A stretch of DNA of 64,000 nt, taken from positions 992,001-1,056,000 of the forward strand of contig OY723260.1 in assembly GCA_963210315.1 (NCBI GenBank), read 5' to 3'. The notes beneath the pieces were generated by a model that made no database searches, was not told where the DNA came from, and was given only the letters and a program-made list of their open reading frames with translations. This DNA comes from Rhynchopus euleeides. Lineage: Eukaryota > Euglenozoa > Diplonemea > Diplonemida > Diplonemidae. This document shows positions 48,037-63,434 of this stretch, one piece after another; positions within the stretch are counted from its first letter, which is position 1; each line of letters begins with the position of its first letter. The position numbers were made by a program, and so were the translations under genes.

Positions 48037-50925
48037 ATGGCCGCCGCTGCGCCTGCCGCGGTGCGCTACACAGAGGAGGTGAACCGTGCTGTGAAGGAGC
48101 TGCTGCCGAGCGACAACCCGCTGGACGATGCGGACTTCGACCCCTACGTCCTGCTGAACGAACAGTTCGCAGATGAGCACTCCCTGGACAGCATCGATGC
48201 CTACATGGCGCAGATTGACCAGGACATACAGCAGACAAACCAGGAGCTGCGGGAGACTGTCCGATCGCAGGTCGAGGCGGGGTCGAATGCAGAGCGGAAC
48301 CTGTCGGAGGCGCGTGGGTCCATCCAGCACCTGTTCCAGAAGGTGGAGCAAATCCGCAGCATGGCAGAGGAGTCTGAGCGCATGGTGAAGGAGATCTGCA
48401 CGGAGATCTCGTCGCTGGACAACGCGAAGCGGAACCTCACCGACTCTGTCACCACGCTGAAGCGGCTCCGTGACTGGGGGAAGCACCTCGAGGATCTGCG
48501 GCAGGCGGCAGACTCGCAGCCAGTCGAGCTGGATAAGGCGGCAGGATGTATCGAGGCCATCAGCACTGTGATCGCAAACCACTTCAAAGACTACAGCAGC
48601 ATCCCGCGCATCAAGGAGATGATGGATCGCTTCGAGCGGGAGAAGAAGCTGAGCAGCCAGATTGCCCTGCAGCAGCTGAAGGAGGCTGACTTTACCAACG
48701 AAGACCTGGAGGCCACGTCCATCATCGATGCCTGTGCCGTGCTGGAGGCGTGTGGGAGTGAGGTGCGGACGGCAGGGATATCTGCCCTGGTGCAGTACAA
48801 CATCGAGAAGTACCAGCGGGCCTTCCCTGCGCATGCGGAGGAGGCACGCATCGAGAAGATGGAGCGGAGGTTTGCGTGGTTCCGCCGGCTGATGAAGGCG
48901 TACGATCAGAACCTGCATGACAACGTGCCCTCGTCGTGGTGTGTGCCGCAGGAGCTGGCGGTTGAGTACTGCCTGATCACAAGAAAGGATGTCGACGCTC
49001 AGCTGCAGTCCAGCGACCTCAACATCGAAATTGTAGTGCGCATCCTGCAGAAGACGCTCGAATTCGAGCGGGACCTGACACAGCGCATGCTGAAGCTGGA
49101 GAAGCCTGGGCGGAAGAAGTATAAATACGAAGGGTTCATCACCTCGTGCTTCGAGGGCATGATGGGGCCGTACGTTGTGCACGAGGATGAGCGCATGCGG
49201 ACTGCCATGAATGCCCTGCTGGCTGAGGAGAACTGGCAGAACCTGCTCACGTCTTCAGGTGGCGAGAGTGGGCAGCCTGTCACGCTGCGCGCTGCGTTGG
49301 GCCTCTTCATGTACATCCGCGAGTCGCTCGACAAATGCACAGCGTTCTGCAATAGCTCTACGCTTGTCAGCCTCTATGAAACGTGGTCCGCAAACCTCAT
49401 GTATGTATTATCACGGGTTTGCCGCGCTGCATTTGCACTTGGTTATTCCACCGCTTTCAATCACAATGTGCATACTGTGTGTGTCGATTCAACTCTATGC
49501 GATTTGCCTGCATGCGTCACACCTGGTTGGCATGCCCACACCCTCACAGGCAATTTGCCAACGAGCTCAGCACGCACATCCCGATGAAAACTGCTGAAGA
49601 CACAGACGACAGCAACATCTGTGTGCTGATCAACACAGCAGACTGGTCGCATGACCAGTGCATCAAGCTTGCAGAGAACGTGAGGGCAAAGCTTGACGAC
49701 GAGCATGCCACCAAGGTGGACGACGAGGCAGCAGCGGACCAATTCCGTGCCGTGATCAACAAAGGGGTGCTGCAGCTGATTGCGAATGTGAACAAGAGGC
49801 TGACCCCGTCGCTGAACCAGATGACGAGCACCAATTGGAGCGCCACGTCAGAGGTTGGCGACCAGTCGCCGTACGTGACCACCCTCTGCCAGGTCATCGC
49901 TGTGCAGTTCACCACACTCGGGCAGCACATCCAGCCCGCCCTCTTCCGCTACCTCTGCGATAAGTTCATCACCGTGTTCGTGCCACGCTACGTGTCGATG
50001 CTCTACAAGCTGCGGCGCCTCACCCCCATGGCCTGCCAGCAGCTCCTCCTCGACATCCAGGTATGGCACAGGCTGGAGGGACGCCTCCCAGGGCGGGGCT
50101 GCAGCCCTTCAGCGGACAGCCCGCCTCCGCAGGGGGGGTTGTTGCGACGATGCAAACACTTGCAGGATTTGGGGGTAGGGGGGAGGGGGGGCTCCGCTGT
50201 GCCAAAACTGTGTTGCTTTGCAACCGGTTGTGTGAGGCGCACAGCACAGCTCGGCTTTTTTTCTCACCTTTTTTTCCCCCCCTGCATTTCTGAGAACGGA
50301 TAGCCACACCTTCCATGCGTTTTCTTTGAGAATTCCGTGTCGCCTAACTCGGAGCGGGGGGAGGGGGAGGAGGGGAGGGGGGGCAATCTTCCCTCCCGCT
50401 GCCAAGTCGTAATTCCGACACGCCATCACCACCCCCACACCCCCACAGGTCCTCAAGGCCGAGCTCCCGAAGGTGCCAAACCTCGGGAAGGCCGACCGCT
50501 TCAAAGAGAAGGAGCTGAAGAGTTACAGCATGCTGCTGAAGGTGAATGTCGGGCGGGGCGAGGCGATCCTGAAGTTTGTCGGGACAGATGTGCCTCTCGA
50601 AGGCTCGTTCCTCGCAGAGCAGTATCTGGAGTTCGTGGGGGCAGACGCGTCTGTGTCAGACTTTGTGAAGCTGGTGGAGTTGAAGGGCATGGCCCCCAAG
50701 GAGTACCGCACGCAGGTGGAGTTCCTCACGAAGACCAAAGGCCTGCAGCAGACAAGCCAGCGCGAGGCGGCAAGCTTCCAGGCCCCTGCAACCGCAGCGG
50801 AGACAGCTCTGGAGAGCACAAAGGAGATCTCTGAGACGCTGAAGAGGTGGAAGGGGCGCTGGGGAGACGGGATGAGCCGGTTCAAGGATGTGTCCATCCC
50901 GATGCTCCAGCGCAAGGAGAACTAA
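48037..50925 (+). CDS. VPS53: VPS53-like subunit of GARP/EARP tethering complex
   Basis: Three exons (48037-49400, 49550-50060, 50449-50925) give 783 residues, near the family's usual 700-830. Intron 1 is phase 2 (donor GTATGT), intron 2 phase 0 (donor GTATGG); acceptors end in CACAG. The N-terminal part has the Vps53 signature: FDPYVLLNEQFADEHSLDSI, then a coiled coil with IQHLFQKVEQIRSMAEESE and MVKEICTEISSLDNAKRNLT followed by LTDSVTTLKRL. The middle (about 170-450) is the helical body, with an AFPAHAEEARIE segment. Exon 3 matches the C-terminal region (LLKVNVGRGEAILKFVGTDV, then FVKLVELKGMAPKEYRTQVE and FLTKTKGLQ). Vps53 with Vps52, Vps54 and Vps51 tethers endosome-derived vesicles at the trans-Golgi network; with syndetin in place of Vps54 it acts in endocytic recycling. 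The C-terminus ends with a short helix and no tail extension. Confidence 0.92.
50184..50300 (+). repeat. short dispersed hairpin repeat (family 1), diverged, in VPS53 intron 2
   Basis: The block GGGGGGGCTCCGCTGTGCCA continues AAACTGTGTTGCTTTGCAAC and GTGTGAGGC, then GCATTTCTGAGAACGG, paralleling the copy at 52707-52816 at lower identity. Confidence 0.4.
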
Positions 50926-51177
50926 CCCCCGCGCTCCCCTCGCCCCCCCCCTCCGGGGGCGTGACAGCCCAGCCCGGTGCCGAGGGGTTGCAACAGGGGT
51001 CACCCGAACCCACGTGGGGACCTCCCCTTGGGCTGACGTTTGGATAGATCGGAAATATGCCACCCCGCCCCTACCCCTCCCCCTCCCCTTCCCCTTCCCC
51101 CCTCCCCTCTCTTTGGAGACTCTTCGTGGGCATCAAGATCCGACTGAGGCCAGTCGACTCTTTACCCCCCCCCCCCT

Positions 51178-51243
51178 TCGGACACAACCTGCATAACGAG
51201 TGAAGGGTGATCATTCTTGTGATCCCTTCAAATTCGATTTCAC
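51178..51243 (+). repeat. dispersed 65-bp repeat (family 4)
   Basis: TCGGACACAACCTGCATAAC, then GAGTGAAGGGTGATCATTCT and TGTGATCCCTTC, is a sister of 27551-27615. It lies about 200 bp upstream of the start codon at 51446, so it could be a transcribed leader or promoter-proximal repeat. Confidence 0.5.
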
Positions 51244-51445
51244 TACCCCCCTTCGGGCAACACCCTTGCAGGGGGGAACAACACGCGATACACTTGTGCC
51301 CCGAACCTCCTCCCTCCTGGGAAGCCGCCACCTGAGCCCAGCCCTCCTGCCCTCCAGCCGCACAATCCGCATCCGTTTGTGAGTCGGGTGTGGCACAGAT
51401 CTGTGGCTGTGCTGCGCTGCGCTGCTCTCCTTCTCTGTCGACACG

Positions 51446-53750
51446 ATGGACGAGGCACGCCTGTGCACGCTGGTGAAGGTTAGCGAGGGGATGCCCCTGT
51501 CTGCCCTGCGCGAGGCAGAGAGCATGGAGGCGGCGGAGAAGCTGATGCGGCTGAACGCCGTGCTGCTGCAGCACCGCGAAGGGTTCCCCCTTTTCTCCCC
51601 CGCAGGGTGCGGGCTGTATGAGGTGCGCCTGGTTGCGCCGGACGAGCTCCTGATTGTGTTCCATCTGACCGGGCAGGTCACCCACACGTCAGCCCTGACC
51701 ATCAGCCTCGGCCGTCCCGTATCGGATGTGCAGTGGGCGCAGGGCACCATCAACGGCATGTTCCCGTCAGCCGCGCGTGCCCTGGTGGCGACAGGTGTCA
51801 GCGAAACGTCCCTCTCCTCCTTCCGCCGCCTTGTGCACTTCAAGCTGGAGCCCCCCCCTGCGATCAAGGGGGGGCGGAAGCCGGGGGAGGACCACCGGTA
51901 TGCCAGAGGGGGTGCGCCTTGACAACCGTGCCATACGATTGACCGATTTTTTTTGTGGAATGCCAGCTCGTTAAACATTCTCCCCCCTCACCCCCCCCCT
52001 CCCCGTTTTCACCCCCCCCCCCGATCCCCTGCTGCTCCTCCCTGTGTCTGGGGGTGGTTGTGCTGCCTTGCTGCCCTCAGCAGCTATCCTGTCCTCCGCC
52101 ACCTCGGGGCACCTTGGGGAGTGGTGGATACACTGACATGAAGCCCTCAGACGGCACGCACCACGGTACTTTGTTGACCCCAAGGGAAGAGTGCTGCAGG
52201 GCACGGAGGAACCTCTACATGATGTCGATTCGCTCCGCAAAAAAAGGTTGGGGCGGTTGTCCAGCTGATGGCGAATGATGCCGGTTGCAGTTAAAGGGTT
52301 GCGAGGTGTATCTGGTCTTCGCCGAGATAAAGTGATGTTGCTTCTGCCTGCAGCTCTCCCCGCATCTTTCTCCTCTCATATCCAGCGATCCCAAGCATCG
52401 AACCTGGCGGAAGCGACTCTGAGGAGTTTGATTCAGAAGGTCTTCTTGAAAAGGACCCTTCCACCACCCATTTGCTGGAGGTAGATGTGCTTCGCAGCTG
52501 TTGTTATGGCTTCAGCATCAGAGGCATCAACTCTTAGACGTGGCAGTCGCGGTAGACAAACGACGTGTAGCGAGAGAGAGAGAGAGCGTGGTACCCCTGT
52601 TCCCCCCGCATCTGCCATCTTGTTGTCATCTGCCACCACCAACAACAATCTTATTACGTAAATTCCAGAAAAGGGAGCTGCCTAACAGTATAGGTTGCAG
52701 CCTGACGGGGGCCTTCGCTCTGTGCCACTGTGTGTCAAACTGTGTCACTTTGCAGCCAGTGTTGTGAGGCGGTTCACCCTTCCTCACTTCTCTGCATTCC
52801 TGAGCGAAGGGCCCCATGGCCACACTGTTATACACTTCCAGGGGCCTTCGCTCTGTGCCAAAGCGTGTCAGGCTGCAACTTATAATGTTAGGCAGCTCCC
52901 TATTCTGCACTTTCGACTTTTCAAGAGTTGGTTGGTTGCCACTTTTAACCCCACACACATCCTCACAGGGAAGTGTATCTCGCGTTCGGCATGACACACC
53001 AAGGCCATGTCATTGATATCCGGCCCAGCCCTTCTCCGAAGAGCATGCCTCTCCAGGTATGTCATGCAGCAGTGCCGCCTTTTGCCGTGAAGCAGATGAA
53101 CCTGCTGGGATATGGAGGAGTGGAGGAGGGTCGGAGGGGGAGGGGGGAGGGGAGGGGGTGGAGGCGTGGCTTTTCGCCTCCACTTCACATCAGTAGCACC
53201 CTGCACCGCCCATCTCTCACCCAAAACAGCAATGCCACCGCTTTGGAGACTGGGCAGCGACCAGCAAAGTGGCAGAGACGGTCCTCAGTTGAAACGGGAA
53301 ATAGAACCCCGTCAACCGACCGGCGTAGGCCAACGCAGGGAGCCGGCCCCCCCACACACCCCCATTTTCTTTGCGCTGGAGGGGGGGGGGGCAAAGAAAG
53401 GAGGGCCTAGTGGGTGGTGGTGAGCTGGTGTGGCCATGCAGAGGGAATGGCCGTGTGACAGTTCGCTCGGTGCTGACCCGAGATGGAGTCAAAAAAATGT
53501 CTCTCTCCAGCGATTTGATAGTGTGCTGCTGATGTGCTGCTCCCGGCGAAGCTCCAGTCAATCGCAAAAAAAATAATGTCGTGTGGGAGGCAGCAGAGCT
53601 ATTCCTAACTAGGGGTCCGGATTCCATGATTTTGAATTTCAGATTTTTCCTCTGTCTGGCGCGTTTTTTTTGCACTCTGTTTAGCGCGTTTTTTTTGCAC
53701 TGCAGGAAAGAAAATTTCTGGTGAGGATTCACCGGAGTGGAGGGTGCTGA
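51446..53750 (+). CDS. small multi-exon protein, function unknown; alternative 3' exons possible
   Basis: Exon 1 (51446-51897, donor GTATGC, phase 2) encodes 150 residues: a helix (LREAESMEAAEKLMRLNAVLL) followed by a strand-rich block (GLYEVRLVAPDELLIVFHL, TSALTISLGRPVSDVQW) and a helix ending SSFRRLVHFKLEPPP. Two phase-compatible continuations exist. Model A joins 52969-53056 (phase 2, donor GTATGT, ending PSPKSMPLQ) and 53706-53750 (ERKFLVRIHRSGGC, stop) for 194 residues in all. Model B joins 52354-52537 (SPRIFLLSYPAIPSIEPGG, then SDSEEFDSEGLLEKD, stop) for 211 residues. The listed span follows model A. The helix-then-sheet outline recalls small RWD-type kinetochore subunits, but I see no diagnostic motif and do not assign a function. 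Confidence 0.55.
52707..52816 (+). repeat. short dispersed hairpin repeat (family 1)
   Basis: The ends GGGGGCCTTCGCTC and GAGCGAAGGGCCCC are inverted copies; the body holds GTCAAACTGTGTCACTTTGC. A partial copy in the opposite sense abuts it at 52668-52706 (GGGAGCTGCCTAACAGTATA, then GGTTGCAGCC). Confidence 0.6.
52841..52925 (+). repeat. short dispersed hairpin repeat (family 1)
   Basis: GGGGCCTTCGCTCTGTGCCA continues AAGCGTGTCAGGCTGCAACT and GGCAGCTCCCTATTCTGCAC, then degrades at TTTTCAAGAG. It lies about 45 bp before exon 52969 of the preceding gene model. Confidence 0.6.
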
Positions 53751-56700
53751 GGGGCTGAGCGGCTGGGGGGATGCTGCCTGTGAGGGAGAAGATGCACCAA
53801 GCAAAGACACACGGCCCCGGAGGGGCCGTGTGTCTGTGTTCAGTGGTGCATTCCTCCGCACCTCAGTGCACTCTCCGACCTGCATGTCTACGGGGGTCTG
53901 AGCCCACATGGCAACCCCGAGTAAGGGGTGCAAACAGACACCCCATGGCCAAAATGACCCCACCGCGATCCGCACAGACCCCAAATATTCAGAGGAGCAG
54001 GGTTTTGAAAAACCTGTAAGTGGGGTCCCGCTGGGTGGGTGGTGTAGGTGGGCTGATTTCTGGCCTCCCAGTCACATCCTCCCTTCAGAAGTCCCTGAAC
54101 CAGACCCACATTTCATGGGTGAAACTTGGCACGCACACCACCAAAATGACCCCACTACGATCCGCACGGAGCTCAAATAATGCAATAACGCCAGTCATGT
54201 GCGGCGATGCGATCAGTTTTGAGCCCCCCAAATAGGTGCCCCAGTAGCGCGTTTTTTTTGTATCCGATTTCGGTCACCAGCCCCCCGGACCCCCAGATTT
54301 AGGAAAAGCTCTGCGTGTGGGTGGTGGTGACGGTAGTGATTCCCTGGCGAGCACCGGTGCCTTCTCAACACGTGTGGATACGGGGGTATCTAAGGGGGGA
54401 TCTTCAGTCTCCAGGTAGAGGCCTCGTGGTGGGATCTGAATGCGCACTGACTTTCCACACTGTGTGTGTTCTGAGTGGCGCACCGTGCACTCTCATCTCC
54501 CTTCGAGCGGCCCCGCTCTTCTCCCCTCTGCGGCTTCTGCAGTCGCGGCTATCCCTTTGCTGAGGAAAGACGTACGCCCCATTACATGCCATCCATATTC
54601 TTTTTGACCCACAATGACTCCTGTCAGTGCCACAACGATAGCGGGCAGCAGGGCCCCTTTGGGCAACAAACGAAGCCTCCACATCAGGATGCGGGAGTTG
54701 CTTTTTTTTTGCTCGGAATGCAGCAACAACAACAGCAATTTCCCCCCCCCCGTCTAATTTTTCCCCCTGAATTTGGGTTGGGGATACAAAAAAATATATC
54801 CAATCAAGCCACCGAACGGCAAATCACCATTCGTCTCTTTTTGAAACTATTTTGTAAATATTGTTCCACCACTCCTTCCCCCGCCACACACCCTCGCACC
54901 CTCGTTCATTTCCTTCGATCTGTCCTTGGGATACGGCAGACTGTGCCATATCCACATGCCCGCATGTGTCAAGACCTGCGCTGCATTCCCGTGCCGTATG
55001 GTAACCCGCGCAAGAGCTGCCGGATGCAGTCAATCGCATGCGGCACCTGTCGCCACAACAGTACTTTTTTTATCGGAAGCAGCTGTGTTTTTTTAACAAC
55101 TCTTTGAGGCGTTCTGTTCGCCGCTCTGTTGGTTCTGCACCAGTGCAGGGGGTCTTCGCTACGGGTGCTGAAGAGGGCATGCTGGTCCATTCCCAGCAAG
55201 GCAAGCTGAAAAAAAACAATGACAAAGATTGCCGGAAGCGATTGCGTACCGAAGCCCCTGTGGTGCCTACCTTAGTAACAGTACCCTCGCATTGAACGAT
55301 GTTGGGGGTGCTCCCAATAGGTCCCCAGAGGGCCGCAAGACGGTGGCATTGACACTCTTTCTTGCACTGCAGGACAAAGGGCATCCCTCTTCCAACAAGG
55401 GGAAGTTGTCATGTGGTAATGCAGCGGTTGTTGGAAAAAAATGCTAGACGTTTGCCGTTACACACTCGCTTGTGCACAGATCTCTTGTGCCTTGACCAAA
55501 ATTCATACAACCCCACTTCCGCAGGGAATTTCTTCATATTTTTTTCGTGTGGGGACCTGGCTTGAGGATTCGTCCGACCGGCGGGAAATCTTTTCGATTA
55601 ACTTCCCCCGTTCTTCTAACATCCTTCTCCCCGGTTCTCACCATGAAGAAGCCCTGCTCACCACGAAGCTGCCCCGTCCCCACCCTCCCCTTCCTTCTCG
55701 GCTCCGGTGCCTGCTGCAAGAAGACCCACATCTCACCTCCGCACAGGTCGAGGGTGTGTGCATGTCACACAGATGCCATGGGAAACAGGCGTGCGTATAT
55801 CACCAGGTTTATTTCACGCACACAGTTTCGCTTTTGTTTGTGAGCGAAGCAACCGGGGTTCTCTCTCACTCTGCCTGTGTGCCACAACCGCCCCCCCCTG
55901 TATGTGTGAGGTTATTGCGAAAGCGTGATCGGGGAAGGAGTTCTCATCGGGAGGGAGAGGGGGGGGGAGGGCATTCTCTTTCTCTTGGGGTGTTTTCGCA
56001 AACAAAAAAAACGGCGGAGCTTCGGCGAAAATCTTCAGCGGGGTTGTTCCAGCAAAAAAAAATTGGGCGAAAAAAAAACACCGAAGAAGCGCAATTTTCT
56101 GCAATGCTTACAGCGAACGTCACCCCCTCCCCCATCCCTCTCTTTGATTTATTATTTCCGATATACTCGAAGCACAAACTGCGCCACTGAATCTTTCCCT
56201 GCGCCGCCCCGCCGCCCCCACCTGCCTGCTTGCATCTGGTTTCCTTTCTTCTCTGGTGGGGAGGTCGGGGCGGACTTCAGCAAAAGGGGAACGAAGGTGC
56301 TTTGAGCTGTCTGCGGCATGCCCATAAGAACAACATAAGAACAGGGATCTGACTGCCTTGAAGCACAGACTACCCCACGCTTGTCTGGCTGAACCGCTTT
56401 GTTCAGGATGCATCCCGCATATGTGTTTGTGTGCTGTGTGCGGTTATCTGCCCTTTCTTTTTGGGTAAACCCTGCAAAGTGTCTCCCCACGCTTTGCGCG
56501 CGCGTCTCTCTTGTGTGGCACTGCATGGGGGGGGGGGGGGCCAACAGTGCCGAGTGTGTTCACCGTGTGTGTGTGTGTGTGTGTGTCCTTTTCGGTGCGC
56601 TTGCCACAATAGCAAATTAGATGGGGCACGCCATGGGGGTGCTGTGCACAATACGACACATTGTCGGGGCACTGTTGGGAATAGGGCGGAGACAACGGCA

Positions 56701-58533
56701 ATGCGGGGGAGGGGGGGAGGGGGGGGGGGGTGGCGCACTATCCTCTCTCTTATCGACACAGCAGGGGGGCCGTCTTTAGCTTTCGCACGGATGGCCCTTT
56801 CTCGCTCGATCGCTCTCTCTTTTGTGCCAAACCTGTGTCAAACGCGGGCGCATCTGTTTTTTGTCGGGGCAGGGAGGGGGTTTTTTTGTGTTAACCAGGC
56901 TCCTGGTCTCCAGCAAAGAAGAGTGTTGGCAGTGCACGCTGTTCACCCATCTACCCGACGTGGGATTGTGGGGCAGGTGTTTTTGCGGCAATGCTGTGCC
57001 GATCCACCGGGGTTTTGCTCTCACAGAGTGGCGGCTATCGACAGAGGTGCTTCGCTGCTCGACAGCCTTCAGCGGGGTTTCCTCCACAGCATCAGCAAAA
57101 AGCAAAAGGGTCTCCGGGCACATCTCTTTCTCTGAGTAAAACACACCTTTCTAGTACACCAGGAGCATGGTCATCTCGCACGTCTTGGTCATGCTGGAGG
57201 TTGCCGATGCCACAAAGTAGCGACCCCCCCCCCCCTCACCGGGGGACGCTACGAACACAAATCCTTCAAATCGTTCAAAGGTATGTGGTGGGGGGCCCTC
57301 GCCACACAGCTCGTCAGTCAGTGAGGGGAAGCAAGCAGGCAACCCCTCACCTCTAGAAGCTCTTTCACTTCGACATCAGGCTGCCCCCCCCCCCCCCCCC
57401 ACGGCAGCAGATCACCGCAACCTGTTAGCGGGGAGGTCCGCAGCCCCTCTCTGCCTGCTTCCCCCCCCCCCCCCCCCGCCCGCCCGCCCCAACAAGATCA
57501 CTAGATCTCAGACACGAGGGGAGCGAAGGGGGTGCCTTGATAGGCCCGGCAGCTTTCTGTTCTCGGCTTTTGCTGGCCCATCCCTCCCCACATCTCCACA
57601 AAGGGCTGCCAAGTCCAGCTAGATCACCCTCTGCACACCACACCCCCCCCCCCCCCCCCCCCTCCGTGCTAACATTGCAAGAAGGTGCTGGGAGGCTTAC
57701 TTTTCCATGATGTCTGACAATCAAACTCCCCCTCCGTGCGCGAGGTCTCTCCGGGCCAGCGAAGGGGTGGAGGGGAGGGGTGGGGGTGAGTTCTTTTCAG
57801 TATCAAACGGGCTCTCTCTCTCTCTCTCTCTCATTCGCGCGCACGGAGGAAACGCGGCTGTCGGATTCGAGGTGAAGGGCTTTCCACCCCCCACCCCACC
57901 CACCCCGATCCCACCCACAGCAATGTTGCGGTTGTCTTGTGTACTGCCTGCGAGCAGTGTGGGGCAGAGCACACATAAAGGAGTCCCCCGTAAGAGCCGT
58001 TGTAGCTGACACGGTGATGTCATGTCCGTCACATATGTGGAGGGTGCAAGTGGAGGGCGGGGTTATTTTTGTTCGGGTACTCTCGGCTGAAAGGCGTGAT
58101 CGAGGCACTCCTTGGGAGACCCGAGGATGCGTAAGCATACGAGTCTACGATATGCACGAAGAATTTTCGCACAGCATCATGTTGTCCTTTGTCGTAGGGC
58201 TTGGAGATGTTTCCTGAACGGCACAACTAGATCCTCAGACGTGGTTGTTTGCCTGTGGGTCTGGACAAGCGTGAGGAAGGAGTGGCAGAGTTGCCACGCG
58301 TCCTCATGTGTGTCCTTCGTACGGTCTAAAAGTCTATCCCGAGTCCATAGTGAAGCGAAGGGAGCACAGCCCGCAGCATATCAACCACTACAACAGTCGA
58401 GATGTGTGTTAGGACTTAACAATTGGATGCCTCAGGAAACCCGACCTCCTCACACACCACCACTACCACCGCCAGCCACCACCACCACCACCGCCAGGCC
58501 ACGCCCCTCAGCGGGGCCCAGGAATCCCCTGGG
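53751..58533. other. 4.8-kb stretch without a convincing gene
   Basis: Open frames here are short, overlap on both strands and lack domain motifs. It contains paired phrases CCAAAATGACCCCAC/CGATCCGCAC at about 53942 and 54142, three GCGCGTTTTTTTTG phrases in the neighbourhood (53661, 53684, 54248), many poly-C and poly-G runs (56528, 56705-56730, 57380-57400, 57460-57480, 57640-57662), (TG)n at 56563-56585, (CT)n at 57812-57832, and part of the family-3 repeat at 57668-57708. A possible exon edge exists at about 57284 (CAAAG|GTATGT) but I could not build a gene around it. Confidence 0.4.
57668..57708 (+). repeat. dispersed repeat (family 3), partial copy
   Basis: CTAACATTGCAAGAAGGTGC, then TGGGAGGCTTACTTTTCC, matches the second half of the copies at 26468 and 47865. 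Similarity to the 26468 copy resumes further on (TCTGACAATCAAACTCCCCC against TCGACGATCAAACCCCC). Confidence 0.5.
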
Positions 58534-63126
<4,593 letters not shown>

Positions 63127-63434
63127 AGGGGGGAGGGGGGGTGGGGCGGGAGGGGGCAAACCGTACAAAGTCTTAAGTTTCCGATGTTGTATATTTTCTT
63201 CAGTGCGTGATGTGTGTGTGTGTGAAGGGGGCCGACAGGTGCACGTGATGTGCCTTCCCACCCCCAAGCACCCAAAGCCAGTTTTCACTGCATGGGCTGC
63301 TCGGATGTGGCAAGCCGTCCTACCCTATCTCTGTCCCTTTGCTCTGAGGGACGTTCCCGTCCCTTGTCTTGTGCTAGGTAATAATCGTGCGCATGTGTAT
63401 GTCACAGTAACAGGCATGGGTGTGTGTGTGTGTG
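63127..63434. other. 3' flank of MYND gene; no gene seen
   Basis: This stretch has G-rich sequence after the stop codon, a (GT)n run at about 63210-63225, and a second (TG)n run at about 63421-63434 that borders the family-5 repeat. Confidence 0.4.

Noticed and set aside
57151..57342. Minus-strand exon candidate ending TCEMTMLLVY
   Set aside because: I could not find partner exons or a clear acceptor; the plus strand shows an equally good splice donor at the same place, so neither is supported.
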